Source of the DNA: Petrolisthes cinctipes
Taxonomy: Eukaryota > Arthropoda > Malacostraca > Decapoda > Porcellanidae
Direction of reading: 5' to 3'
DNA length: 64,000 bases
NCBI GenBank assembly: GCA_033782935.1
Contig: JAWQEG010001395.1
Span: 156,501-220,500 of the forward strand
In this document: one piece after another, positions 1-12,814 of the stretch
Numbering within the stretch: position 1 is the stretch's first letter
How the letters are laid out: every line of letters starts with the position of its first letter
Made by a program: the position numbers and the translations under genes
Notes under the pieces: generated by a model
Databases searched by the model: none
What the model was told of the DNA's origin: nothing
The model's input: the letters and a program-made list of their open reading frames with translations, nothing else

Positions 1-176
1 ATCGCTTCTGGGACCCAAAAATATCGAATTTTCGGGTGTTTTGAGCCTGAATTTGAGATATAAACGGGTACAGAAGATGCATACACATATTAACTTTGGG
101 CACCTAAAATATCGATTTTAAGCATGTTTTGGGCCTGTATATTGAAAATACTCTAACACGGAGTAGGCATGTACAG
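1..176 (+). repeat. Reference monomer (first complete copy)
   Basis: This copy sets the phase used throughout. Landmarks in monomer coordinates are: GGACCC at 11-16, an A-tract at 17-21, CGAATTTTCGGG at 25-36, GAGCCTGAATTTG at 43-55, AAACGGG at 62-68, CACATAT at 84-90, GGGCACC at 98-104, ATCGATTTT at 111-119, GCATGTTTTGGG at 122-133, a dyad around position 144, and GTAGGCATGTACAG at 163-176. My consensus from many copies has 29 C and 39 G (39% GC) and six CpGs, at 3, 25, 33, 65, 91 and 113. CpG is therefore close to its expected frequency (6 seen, about 6.4 expected). This copy is of the class ending in ACACGGAG. Confidence 0.95.
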
Positions 177-519
177 ATTGCTTCTGGGACCCAAAAATAT
201 CGAATTTTCGGGTGTTTTGAGCCTGAATTTGGGAAATAAACGGGTATAGAAGATGCATGCACATATCGACTTTTTGCACTTAAAATATCGATTATTAGCA
301 TGTTTTGGGCCCATATATTGAAACAATTCTAGCACTGAGTAGGCATGTACAGATCGCTAATGGGACCCAAAAATATCGAATTTTCGGGTGTTTTGAGCCT
401 GAATTTGGGAAATAAACGGGTACAGAAGATGCATACACATATTGACTTTGGGCACCTAAAATATAGATTTTCAGCATGTTTTGGGCCTGTATTTAAAAAA
501 AATCTAACACGGAGTAGGC

Positions 520-1300
520 ATGTACAGATCGCTTCTGGGACCCAAAAATATCGAATTTTCGTGTGTTTTGACCCTGAATTTGAGATATAAACGGGTACAG
601 AAAATGAATGCACATATCGACTTTGGGCATCTAAAATGTCGATTTTTAGCATGTTTTGGGCCCATATCTTCAATATATTCTAGCACTGAGTAGGCATGTA
701 CAGATCGCTTCTGGGACCCAAAAATATCGAATTTTCGGGTGTTTTGAGCCTGAATTTGGGAAATAAACGGGTACAGAAGATGCATACACATATTGACTTT
801 GGGCACCTAAAATATCGATTTTCAGCATGTTTTGTCCCTGTATATTAAAAATACTCTAACACGGAGTAGGCATGTACAGATCGCTTCTGGGACCCAAAAA
901 TATCGAATTTTCGGGTGTTCTGAACCTGAATTTGAGATATAAACGGGTACAGAAGATGCATGCACATATCGACTTTGGGCACCAAAAATATTGATTTTTA
1001 GCATGTTTGGGGCCTGTATTTTGAAAATACACTAACACGGAGTAGGCATGTACAGATCGCTTCTGGGACCCAAAAATATCGAATTTTCGGGTGTTTTGAG
1101 CCTGAATTTGAGATATAAACGGGTACAGAAGATGCATGCACATATCGACTTTGGGCACCTAAAATATCGATTTTTAGCATGATTTGGGCCCATATATTGA
1201 AAAAATTCTAGCACTGAGTAAGCATGTACAGATCGCTTCTGGGACCCAAAAATATCGAATTTTCGGGTGTTTTGAGCCTGAATTTGGGATATAAACGGGT
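520..1300 (+). repeat. Left-zone nine-monomer HOR segment, copy 1
   Basis: This segment matches 2103-2883 at an offset of 1583 bp, which is nine monomers minus one base. Shared marks include the rare CTTCAATATATT near 670 and 2252, the variant GTTCTGAACCTG, and GCATGATTTGGGCCC near 1177. The remaining monomers of the nine-monomer period do not align well, so this is a decayed or partly overwritten HOR. A third relative of its right part lies at 59.2-60.1 kb. Confidence 0.7.
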
Positions 1301-1737
1301 ACAGAAGATGCATACACATATTGACTTTGGGCAACTAAAATATCGATTTTCAGCATGTTTTGGGCCTGTATATTAAAAATACTCTACCACGGAGTAGGCA
1401 TGTACAGATCGCTTCTGGAACCCAAAATTATCGAATTTTCGGGTGTTTTGAGCCTGAATTTGAGATATAAACGGGTACAGAAGATTCATGCACATATCGA
1501 CTTTTGACACCTAAAATATCGATTTTAATCATGTTTTGAGCCTATATTTTGAAAACATTCTAGCACTGAGTAGGCATGCACAGATCCCTTCTGGGACCCA
1601 AAAATATTGATTTTCGGGTGTTTTGAGCCTGAATTTGAGATATAAACGGTTTCTGAAGATGCATGCACATATCGACTTTTTACACCTAAAATATCGATTT
1701 TGAGCATGTTTTGGGTCTGTATCTTGAAAACATTCTA

Positions 1738-1745
1738 GCAAGGAG
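1738..1745 (+). repeat. Junction-class marker GCAAGGAG (example)
   Basis: Near the monomer end three alternative octamers occur: GCACTGAG, ACACGGAG and GCAAGGAG. The class shown here usually goes with CGATTTTGAGC and GGGTCTGTATCTTG upstream in the same monomer. ACACGGAG goes with CGATTTTCAGC and GGGCCTGTATTTTG. GCACTGAG goes with CGATTTTTAGC and CTATATTTTG. They define at least three monomer lineages, with some recombinants. Confidence 0.75.
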
Positions 1746-2102
1746 TAGGCATGTACAGATCGCTTCTGGGACCCAAAAATATCGAATTTTCGGGTGTTTT
1801 GAGCCTGAATTTGAGATATAAACGGGTACAGAAAATGCATGCACATATTGACTTTGGGCACCTAAAATATAGATTTTTAGCATGTTTTGGGCACATATTT
1901 TGAAAACATTCTAGCACTGAGTAGGCATGTACAGATTGCTTCTGGGACATAAATATATCGAATTTTCGGGTGTTTTGAGCCTAAATTTGAGATATAAACG
2001 GGTACAGAAGATGCATGCACATATCGACTTTGGAAACATTAAATATCGATTTTTATCATGTTTTGAGCCTATATTTTGAAAAAATTCTAGCACTGAGTAG
2101 GC

Positions 2103-2883
2103 ATGTATAGATCGCTTCTGGGACCCAAAAATATCGAATTTTCGGGTATTTTGAGCCTGAATTTGAGATATAAACGGGTACAGAAGATGAATGTACATAT
2201 CGACTTTGGGCACCTAAAATATCGATTTTTAGCATGTTTTGTGCCCATATCTTCAATATATTCTAGCACTGAGTAGGCATGTACAGTTCTCTTCTGGGAC
2301 CAAAAAATATCGAATTTTCGGGTGTTTTGAGCCTGAATTTGGGAAATAAACGGGTACAGAAGATGCATACACATATTGACTTTGGGCACCTAAAATATCG
2401 ATTTTCAGCATGTTTTGTGCCTGTATATTGAAAATATTCTAACACGGAGTAGGCATGTACAAATCGCTTCTGGGACCCAAAAATATCGAATTTTCGGGTG
2501 TTCTGAACCTGAATTTGAGATATAAACGGGTACAGAAGATGCATGCACATATCGAATTTGGGCACCTAAAATATTGATTTTCAGGATGTTTTGGGCCTGT
2601 ATTTTGAAAATACTCTAACACGGAGTAGGCATGTACAGATCGCTTCTGGGACCCAAAAATATCAAATTTTCGGGTGTTTTGAGTCTGAATTTGAGATATA
2701 GACGAGTACAGAAGATGCATGCACATATCGACTTTGTGCACCTAAAACATCGATTTTTAGCATGATTTGGGCCCATATATTGAAAAAATTCTAGCACTGA
2801 GTAAGCATGTACAGATCGCTTCTGGGACCCAAAAATATCGAATTTTCGGGTGTTTTGAGTCTGAATTTTAGATATAAACGGGT
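2103..2883 (+). repeat. Left-zone nine-monomer HOR segment, copy 2
   Basis: This is the partner of 520-1300 at offset 1583 bp. It keeps CTTCAATATATT and the GTTCTGAACCTG variant in the same order. It differs from copy 1 at scattered bases, visibly more than the copies of the HOR at 38-47 kb differ from each other. That suggests an older duplication. Confidence 0.7.
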
Positions 2884-3599
2884 ACAGAAGATGCATGCAC
2901 ATATCGACTTTGGACATATTAAATATCGATTTTTAGCATGTTTTGAGCCTATATTTTGAAAAAATTCTAGCACTGAGTAGGCATGTACAGATTGCTTCTG
3001 GGACCCAAAAATGTTGAATTTTCGGATATTTTGAGCCTGAATTTGAGATATAAACGGGCACTGAAGATGCATGCACATATCGACTTTTTGCACCTAAAAT
3101 ATCGATTTTGATTATGTTTTAGGTCTGTATCTTGAAAACATTCTAGCAAGGAGTAGGTATGTACAGATCGCTTCTGTGACCCAAAAATATCGAATTTTCG
3201 AGTGTTTTAAACCTGAATTTAGGATATAAACGGGTACAGAAGATGCATTTACATATCGAGTTTGGGCACCCAAAATATCGATTTTGAGCATGTTTTGGGC
3301 CTGTATTTTGAAAATACTCTAACACGGAGTAGGCATGTACAGATCGCTTCTGGTACACAAAAATATCGAATTTTCGAGTGTTTTGAGCCTGAATTTGGGA
3401 AATAAACGGGTACAGAAGATGCATACATATATTGACTTTGGGCACCTAAAATATCGATTTTAAGCATGTTTTGGGCCTGTATATTGAAATTACTCTAACA
3501 CGGAGTAGGCATGTACAGATCGCTTCTGGGACCCAAAAATATCGAATTATCGGGTGTTTTGAGCCTGAATTTGAGATATAAACGGGTACAGAAGATGCA
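2884..3599 (+). repeat. Monomers without a clear long-range partner
   Basis: About four monomers lie between the nine-monomer segment and the large duplicated blocks. They carry the normal 176-bp period and mixed junction classes (GCACTGAG, GCAAGGAG, ACACGGAG). I did not find a convincing long match elsewhere in the window by eye. Confidence 0.5.
3303..3317. repeat. Intra-monomer dyad, G/C-form (example)
   Basis: GTATTTT-G-AAAATAC occupies the same place in monomers of the class ending ACACGGAG. Both outer bases differ from the A-form (A to G on the left, T to C on the right), and the dyad stays perfect. The pair of matched changes recurs across the window. It may be selection for symmetry or simply inheritance of two old monomer lineages. 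Confidence 0.8.
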
Positions 3600-5200
3600 T
3601 GCACATATCGACTTTGGGTACCTAAAATATCGATTTTTAGCATGTTTTGTACCTATATTTTGAAAATATTCTAGCACTGCGTGGGCATGTACAGATCGTT
3701 TCTGGGACCCAAAAATATCGAATTTTCGGGTGTTTTGAGCCTGAAGTTGGGATATAAACGAGTACAGATCATGCATACATATATTGACATTGGGCAACTA
3801 AAATATTGATTTTCAGCATTTTTTTTGCCTGTAATTTAAAAATACTTTAACACGGAGTAGGCATATACAGATCGCTTGTGGGACCCAAAAATATCGAATT
3901 TTCGGGTGTTTTGAGCCTAAATTTGTGATATAAACGGGAACAAAAGATGCATGCACATATCGACTTTGGACACCTAAAATATCGATTTTTAGCATATTTT
4001 GAACCTATATTTTGAAAAAATTCTAGCACTGAGTAGGCATGTACAGATCGCTTCTGGGACTCAAAAATATTGAATTTTCGGGTGTTTTTAGCCTGAATTT
4101 GGGATATAAACGGGTACTGAAGATGCAAGCACATATCGAGTTTGTGCACCTAAAATATCGATTTTCAGCATGTTTTGGCCCTGTATTTTGAAAATACTGA
4201 AACACGGAGTAGGCATGTACAGATCGCTTCTGGGACCCAAAAATATCGAATTTTCGGGTATTTTGTGCCTGAATTTTGGAGACAAACGGGTACAGAAGAT
4301 GCATACACATATTGACTTTGGGCACCTAAAATATTGATTTTTAGCATGTTTTGGGCCCATATCTTGAAAATATTCTATCACGGAGTAGGCATGTACAGAT
4401 CGCTTCTGGGACCCAAAAATATCGAATTTTCGGGTGTTTTGAGCCTGAATTTGAGATATAAACGGGTACAGAAGATGCATGCACATATCGACTTTTGGCA
4501 CCTAAAATATCAATTTTTAGCATATTTTGGGCCTATTTTTTGAAAATATTCTAGCACTGAGTAGGCATGTACAGATCGCTTCTGGGACCCAAAAATATTG
4601 AATTTTCGGGTGTTTTCAGCCTGAATTTGAGATATAAACGGGTACTGAAGATGCATGCACATATCGACTTTGGGCACCCAAAATTTCGATTTTTAGCATA
4701 TTTTGGACCTATATTTTGAAAATATTCTAGCACTGAGTAGGCATGTACAGATCGCTTCCGGGACCCAAAAATATCGAATTTTCGGGTGTTTTGAGTCTGA
4801 ATTTGAGATATAAACGGGTACTGAAGATATATGGACATATCGACTTTTTGCACCTAAAATATCGATTTTTAGCATGTTTTGGCCTATAATTTGAAAATAT
4901 TCTAGCACTGAGAAGGCATGTACAGATCGCTTCTTGGACCCAAAAATATCGAATTTTCGGGTGTTTTGAGCTCCAACTTGGGTTATAAACGGATACAGAA
5001 GATGCATACACATAATGACTTTGGGCAACAAAAATATCGATTTTCAGCATGTTTTGGCCCTTTATTTTGAAAATACTGAAACACGGAGTAGGCATGTACA
5101 GATCGTTTTTGGGACCCAAAAATATCGAATTTTCGGGTGTTTTGAGCCTGAATTTGAGATATAAACGGGTACAGAAGATGCATGCACATATCGACTTTGG
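3600..5200 (+). repeat. Large duplicated block P, copy 1
   Basis: This block matches about 10636-12588. The offset is 7036 bp at its left end and 7388 bp from about 4250 onward. The difference is exactly 352 bp, so copy 2 has two more monomers. Shared rare changes include the run of T in GCATTTTTTTTGCC near 3820 and CATATACAG near 3862. The left edge is placed where GCACTGAG and ACACGGAG junctions stop agreeing. Confidence 0.75.
4711..4725. repeat. Intra-monomer dyad, A-form (example)
   Basis: ATATTTT-G-AAAATAT is a perfect inverted repeat with 7-bp arms around one central G, at monomer positions 137-151. It recurs in many monomers of the class ending GCACTGAG. A site this short is unlikely to extrude a stable cruciform by itself, but it could be a protein site or a bend. 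Some other classes carry a broken version. Confidence 0.8.
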
Positions 5201-5209
5201 ACACCTAAA

Positions 5210-8200
5210 ATTTCGATTTTCAGAATGTTTTGGGCCCATATTTTGAAAAAATTCTAGCACTGAGTAGGCATGTACAGATCGCTTCTGGGACCCAAGAAAA
5301 TCCAATTTTCGGGTGTTTTGAGCCTGTATTTGGGAAACAAACGGGTACAGAAGATGCATATACATATTGACTTTGGGCACCTAAAATATTGATTTTCAGC
5401 ATGTTTTGGGCCTGTATATTGAAAATACTCTAACACGGAGTGGGCATGTACAGATCGCTTCTGGGACTCAAAAATATCGAATTTTCGGGTGTTTTGAGTC
5501 TGAATTTTGGATATAAACGGGTACAGAAGATGCATAGACATATTGACTTTGGGCACCTAAAATATCGATTTTCAGCATGTTTTTTATCCTATATTTTGAA
5601 AATATTCTAGCACTGATTAAGCATGTGAAGATCGCTTCTGGGACCCAAAAATATCGAATTTTCGGGTGTTTTGAGCTTGAATTTGGCAAATTAACGGGTA
5701 CAGAAGATGCATACACATATTGACTTTGGGCACCTAAAATATCGATTTTGAGCATATTTTGGGCCTGTATTTTGAAAATACTGAAACACGGAGTAGGCAT
5801 GTACAGATCACTTCTGGGACACAAAAATAACGAATTTTCGGGTGTTTTGAGCCTGAATTTGAGATATAAACGGGTACAGAAGATGCATGCACATATCGAC
5901 TTTGGGTACCTAAAATATCGATTTTTAGCATGTTTTGTACCTATATTTTGAAAATATTCTAACACTGCGTGGGCATGTACAGATCGTTTCTGGGTCCCAA
6001 AAATATCGAATTTTCGGGTGTTTTGAGCCTGAAGTTGGGATATAAACGCGTACAGATCATGCATACATATATTGACATTGGGCAACTAAAATATTGATTT
6101 TCAGCATTTTTTTTGCCTGTAATTAAAAAATACTCTAACACGGAGTAGGCATGTACAGATCGCTTCTGGGACCCAAAAATATCGAATTTCGGGTGTTTTG
6201 AGCCTAAATTTGTGATATAAACAGGAACAAAAGATGCATGCACATATCGAATTTGGACACCTAAAATATCGATTTTTAGCATATTTTGAACCTATATTTT
6301 GAGAAAATTCTAGCACTGAGTAGGCATGTACAGATCGCTTCTGGGACTCAAAAATATTGAATTTTCGGGTGTTTTGAGCCTGAATTTGGGATATAAACGG
6401 GTACTGAGGATGCAAGCACATATCGAGTTTGTGCACCTAAAATATCGATTTTGAGCATGTTTTGGGTCTGTAACTTGAAAACATTCCAGCAAGAAGTAGG
6501 CATGTACAGATCGCTTCTGGGACCCCAAAAAATTGAATTTTCGGGTTTTATGAGCCTGAATTTGTGATATAAACGGGTACAGAAGATGCATGCACATATC
6601 GACTTTGGGCACCCAAAATATCGATTTTTTCATGTTTTGGGCCAATATTTTGAAAATATTCTAGCACTGAGTAGGCATGTACAGATCGCTTCCGGGACCC
6701 AAAAATATCGAATTTTCGGGTGTTTTGAGCCTGAATTTGAGATATAAACGGGTACTGAAGATGCATGCACATATCGAGTTTGTGCACCTAAGATATCGAT
6801 TTTGAGCATGTTTTGGGTCTGTATCTTGAAAACATTCCAGTAAGGAGTAGGCATGCACAGATCGCTTCTGGGACCCAAAAATATCGAATTTTCGGGTGTT
6901 TTGAGCCTGAATTTGGGATATAAACGGATACAGAAGATGCATACACATATTGACTTTGGGCACCAAAAATATCGATTTTCAGCATGTTTTGGCCCTGTAT
7001 TTTGAAAATACTGAAACACGGAGTAGGCATGTACAGATCGCTTCTGGGACCCAAAAATATTGAATTTTCGGGTTTTTTGAGCCTGAATTTGAGATATAAA
7101 CGGGTACAGAAGATGCATACATATATTGACTTTGAGCACATAAAATATCGAAATTCATCTTGTTTTGGGCCTGTATTTTTAAAATACTCTAACACGGAGT
7201 AGTCATGTACAGATCGCTTCTGGAACCAAAAATATTGAATTTTCAGGTGTTTTGAGCTTGAATTTGGCAAATAAACGGGTACAGAAGATGCATACACATA
7301 TTGACTTTGGGCACCTAAAATATCGATTTTCAGCATGCTTTTATCCTATTTTTTGAAAAAACTCTAACACGGAGTAGGCATGTACAGATCGCTTTTGGGA
7401 CCCAAAAATATCGAATTATCGGGTGTTTTGAGCCTGAATTTGAGATATACACGGGTACAGAAGATGCATGCACATATCGACTTTGGGCACCTAAAATATC
7501 GATTTTTAGCATGTTTTGGGCCCATATCTTGAAAATACTGTAACACGGAGTAGGCATGTACAGGACGCTTTTGGGACCCAAAAATATAGAATTTTCGAGT
7601 GTTTTGAGCCTGAATTTGAGATATAAACGGGTACAGAAGATAAATGCACATATCGACTTTGGGCACCTAAAATATCGATATTCAGCATGTTTTGGGCCTA
7701 TATTTTGAAAAAATTCTAGCACTGAGTAGGCATGTACAGATCGCTTCTGGGACCCAAAAATATCGAATTTTCAGGTATTTTGAGCCTGAATTTTGGAGAC
7801 AAACGGGTACAGAAGATGCATACACATATTGACTTCGGGCACCTAAAATATTGATTTTAAGCATGTTTTGGGCCCATATCTTGAAAATATTCTAGCACTG
7901 AGTAGGCATGTACAGATCGCTTCTGGGACCCAAGAATATCGAATTTTCGGGTGTTTTGAGTCTGAATTTGGGATATAAACGGGTACAGCAGATGCATAGA
8001 CATACTGACTTTGGGCACCTAAAATATCGATTTTCAGCATGTTTTTATCCGATATTTTGAAAATATTCTAGCACTGAGTAAGCATGTGAAGATCGCTTCT
8101 TGGACCCAAAAATATCGAATTTTCGGGTGTTTTGAGCTTGAATTTGGCAAATTAACGGGTACAGAAGATGCATAGATATATTAACTTTGGGCACCTAAAA

Positions 8201-10390
8201 ATCGATTTTGAGCATATTTTGGGCCTGTATTTTGAAAATACTGTAACACGGAGTAGGCATGTACAGATCGCTTCTGGGACCCAAAAATATCGAATTTTCG
8301 GGTGTTTTGAGCCTGAATTTGAGATATAAACGGATACAGAAGATGTATGCACATATCGACTTTGGGCACCTAAAATATCGATTTTTTGCATGTTTTGGGC
8401 TTATATTTTGAAAATATTCTAGCACTGAGAAGGCATGTACAGATCGCTTTTGGGACCCAAAAATATCGAATTTTCGGGTGTTTTGAGCCTGAATTTGAGA
8501 TATAAACGGGTACAGAAGATGCATGCACATATCGACTTTGTGCACCTAAAATATCAATTTTTAGCATGTTTTGGGCCCATATCTTGAAAATATTCTGGCA
8601 CTGAGTAGGCATGTACAGATCGCTTCTGGGACCCAAAAATATCGAATTTTCGGGTGTTTTGAGCCTGAATTTGAGATATAAACGGATACAGAAGATGTAT
8701 GCACATATCGACTTTTGGCACCTAAAATATCGATTTTTTGCATGTTTTGGGCCCATATCTTGAAAATATTCCAGCACTTGGTAGGCATGTACAGATCGCT
8801 TCTGGGACTCAAAAATATCGAATTTTCCGGTGTTTTGAGCCTGAATTTGAGATATAAACGGGTACTGAAGATGCATGCACATATCGACTTTGGGCACCCA
8901 AAATATCGATTTTTAGCATATTTTGGGCCTATATTTTGAAAATATTCTAGCACTGAGAAGGCATGTACAGATCGCTTTTTGGACCCAAAAATATCGAATT
9001 TTCGGGTGTTTTCAGCCTGAAGTTGGGATATAAACGGATACAGAAGATGCATACACATATTGACTTAGGGCACCAACAATATCGATTTTCAGCATGTTTT
9101 GGCACTGTATTTTGAAGATACTGAAACACGGAGTAGGCATGTACAGATCGCTTCTGGGACCCAAAAATATTGAATTTTCGGGTGTTTTGAGCCTGAATTT
9201 GAGATATAAACGGGTCCAGAAGATGTATGCACATATCGACTTTGGGCACCTAAATTATCGATTTTTAGCATGTTTTGGGCCCATATCTTGAAAATACTGT
9301 AACACGAAGTAGGCATGTACAGGTCGCTTTTGGGACCCAAAAATATCGAATTTTCGGGTGTTTTGAGCCTGAAATTGAGATATAAACGGGTACAGAAGAT
9401 GAATGCACATATCGACTTTGGGCACCCAAAATATCGATTTTTGGCATGTTTTGGGCCAATATTTTGAAAATATTCTAGCACTGAGTAGGCATGTACAGAT
9501 CGCTTCCGGGACCCAAAAATATTGAATTTTCGGGTGTTTTGAGCCTGAATTTGAGATATAAACGGGTACTGAAGATGCATGCACATATCGACTTTGTGCA
9601 CCTAAAATATCGATTTTGAGCATGTTTTGGGTCTGTATCTTGAAAACATTCCAGCAAGGAGTAGGCATGCACAGATCGCTTCTGGGACCCAAAAATATCA
9701 AATTTTCGGGTCTTTTGAGCCTGAATTTGAGATATAAACGGGTACAGAAGATTTATGCACATATGGACTTTAGACACTTAAAATACCGATTTTTAGCATG
9801 TTTTTAACCTATATTTTGAAAACATTCCAGCACTGAGTAGGCATGTACAGACCGCTTCTGGTACCCAAAAATATCGAATTTTCGGGAAATTACAGCCTTA
9901 ATTTGAGATATAAACGGGTACAGAAGATATATTCACATATCGACTTTGGGCACCTAAAATATCGATTTTTAGCATGTTTTGGGCCTATATTTTGAAAATA
10001 CTCTAACACGGAGTAGGCATGTACAAATTGCTTCTGGGACACAAAATTATCTAATTTTCGGTTGTCTTAAGCCTGAATTTGAGATATAAACGGGTACGGA
10101 AGATGCGTGCACATATCGACTTTCGACAATTAAAATATCGATTTTTAGCATGTTTTGAGCCTATACTTTGAAAACATTTCAGCACTGCGTAGGCATGTAT
10201 AGATCGCTTCTGGGACCCAAAAATATCAAATTTTCTGTTGTCTTGAGCCTGAATTTGGGATATAAACGGGTACAGAAGATGCATACATATATTGACTTTG
10301 AGCACATAAAATATCGAAATTCATCATGTTTTGGGCCTGTATTTTTAAAATACTCTAACACGGAGTAGTCATGTACAGATCGCTTCTGGA
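5210..10390 (+). repeat. Large duplicated block Q, copy 1
   Basis: This block matches about 14885-20240. Offsets step through 9675-9676 (5.2-7.1 kb), about 10381, 10030-10031 (8.0-8.9 kb), 10207 (8.95-9.4 kb) and 9855 (10.1-10.4 kb). The steps are near multiples of 176, so one copy gained or lost whole monomers at several places while the sequence between stayed nearly the same. The left part has a third copy at 27.4-29.3 kb. Confidence 0.7.
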
Positions 10391-10635
10391 ACCCAAAAAT
10401 ATCGAATTATCGGGTGTTTTGAGCCTGAATTTGAGATATACACGGGTACAGAAGATGCATGCACATATCGACTTTGGGCACCTAAAATATCGATTTTTAG
10501 CATGATTTGGGCCCATATATTGAAAAAATTCTAGCACTGAGTAAGCATGTACAGATCGCTTCTGGGACCCAAAAATATCGAATTTTCGGGTGTTTTGAGC
10601 CTGAATTTGAGATATAAACGTGTACAGAAGATGCA

Positions 10636-12588
10636 TGCACATATCGACTTTGGGTACCTAAAATATCGATTTTTAGCATGTTTTGTACCTATATTTTGAA
10701 AGTATTCTAGCACTGCGTGGGCATGTACAGATCGTTTCTGGGACCCAAAAATATCGAATTTTCGGGTGTTTTGAGCCTGAAGTTGGGATATAAACGAGTA
10801 CAGATCATGCATACATATATTGACATTGGGCAACTAAAATATTGATTTTCAGCATTTTTTTTGCCTGTAATTTAAAAATACTTTAACACGGAGTAGGCAT
10901 ATACAGATCGCTTGTGGGACCCAAAAATATCGAATTTTCGGGTGTTTTGAGCCTAAATTTGTGATATAAACGGGAACAAAAGATGCATGCACATATCGAC
11001 TTTGGACACCTAAAATATCGATTTTTAGCATATTTTGAACCTATATTTTGAAAAAATTCTAGCACTGAGTAGGCATGTACAGATCGCTTCTGAGACTCAA
11101 AAATATTGAATTTTCGGGTGTTTTTAGCCTGAATTTGGGATATAAACGGGTACTGAAGATGCAAGCACATATAGAGTTTGTGCACCTAAAATATCGATTT
11201 TCAGCATGTTTTGGCCCTGTATTTTGAAAATACTGAAACACGGAGTAGGCATGTACAGATCGCTTCTGGGACCCAAAAATATTGAATTTTCGGGTGTTTT
11301 GAGCCTGAATTTGAGATATAAACGGGTACAGAAGATGTATGCACATATCGACTTTGGGCACTTAAATTTTCGATTTTTAGCATGTTTTGGGCCCATATCT
11401 TGAAAATACTGTAACACGATGTATGCATGTACAGGTCGCTTTTGGGACCTAAAAATATCGAATTTTCGGGTGTTTTGAGCCTGAATTTGAGATATAAACG
11501 GGTACAGAAGATGAATGCACATATCGGCTTTGGGCACCTAAAATATCGATATTCAGCATGTTTTGGGCCTAAATTTTGAAAAAATTCTAGCACTGAGTAG
11601 GCATGTACAGATCGCTTCTGGGACCCAAAAATATCGAATTTTCGGGTATTTTGTGCCTGAATTTTGGAGACAAACGGGTACAGATGATGCATACACATAT
11701 TTACTTTGGGCATCTAAAATATTGATTTTTAGCATGTTTTGGGCCCATATCTTGAAAATATTCTAGCACGGAGTAGGCATGTACAGATCGCTTCTGGGAC
11801 CCAAAAATATCGAATTTTCGGGTGTTTTGAGCCTGAATTTGAGATATAAACGGGTACAGAAGATGCATGCACATATCGACTTTTGGCACCTAAAATATCA
11901 ATTTTTAGCATATTTTGGGCCTATATTTTGAAAATATTCTAGCACTGAGTAGGCATGTACAGATCGCTTCTGGGACCCAAAAATATTGAATTTTCGGGTG
12001 TTTTCAGCCTGAATTTGAGATATAAACGTGTACTGAAGATGCATGCACATATCGACTTTGGGCACCCAAAATTTCGATTTTTAGCATATTTTGGACCTAT
12101 ATTTTGAAAATATTCTAGCACTGAGTAGGCATGTACAGATCGCTTCCGGGACCCAAAAATATCGAATTTTCGGGTGTTTTGAGTCTGAATTTGAGATATA
12201 AACGGGTACTGAAGATATATGGACATATCGACTTTTTGCACCTAAAATATCGATTTTTAGCATGTTTTGGCCTATAATTTGAAAATATTCTAGCACTGAG
12301 AAGGCATGTACAGATCGCTTCTTGGAAACAAAAATATCGAATTTTCGGGTGTTTTGAGCTCCAATTTGGGATATAAACGGATACAGAAGATGCATACACA
12401 TAATGACTTTGGGCAACAAAAATATCGTTTTTCAGCATGTTTTGGCCCTTTATTTTGAAAATACTGAAACACGGAGTAGGCATGTACAGATCGTTTTTGG
12501 GACCCAAAAATATCGAATTTTCGGGTGTTTTGAGCCTGAATTTGAGATATAAACGGGTACAGAAGATGCATGCACATATCGACTTTGG
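10636..12588 (+). repeat. Large duplicated block P, copy 2 (two extra monomers)
   Basis: This is the partner of 3600-5200. Two additional monomers lie within about 11250-11605, between the ACACGGAG junction near 11232 and the GGGTATTTTGTGCCTG variant near 11643, which directly follow one another in copy 1. The extra pair resembles monomers around 9.1-9.5 kb, which would fit recombination with another part of the array. Confidence 0.75.
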
Positions 12589-12814
12589 TCACCTAAAATA
12601 TTGATTTTCAGCATTTTTTTTGCCTGTAATTAAAAAATACTCTAACACGGAGTAGGCATGTACAGATCGCTTCTGGGACCCAAAAATATCGAATTTTCGG
12701 GTGTTTTGAGTCTAAATTTGTGATATAAACGGGAACAAAAGATGCATGCACATATCGAATTTGGACACCTAAAATATCGATTTTTAGAATATTTTGAACC
12801 TATATTTTGAGAAA

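Noticed and set aside
78..85. TGCATGCA palindrome (in monomers with GATGCATGCACAT) as an operator
   Set aside because: It is a perfect 8-bp palindrome in one monomer class, but the other class has GCATACAC. This first copy itself reads TGCATACA. There is no supporting context for a regulatory role.
345..590. Plus-strand open frames of 60-100 codons starting at ATGTACAG
   Set aside because: They begin at the same monomer position in many copies and end by chance variation. Nothing suggests a ribosome-binding or promoter context.
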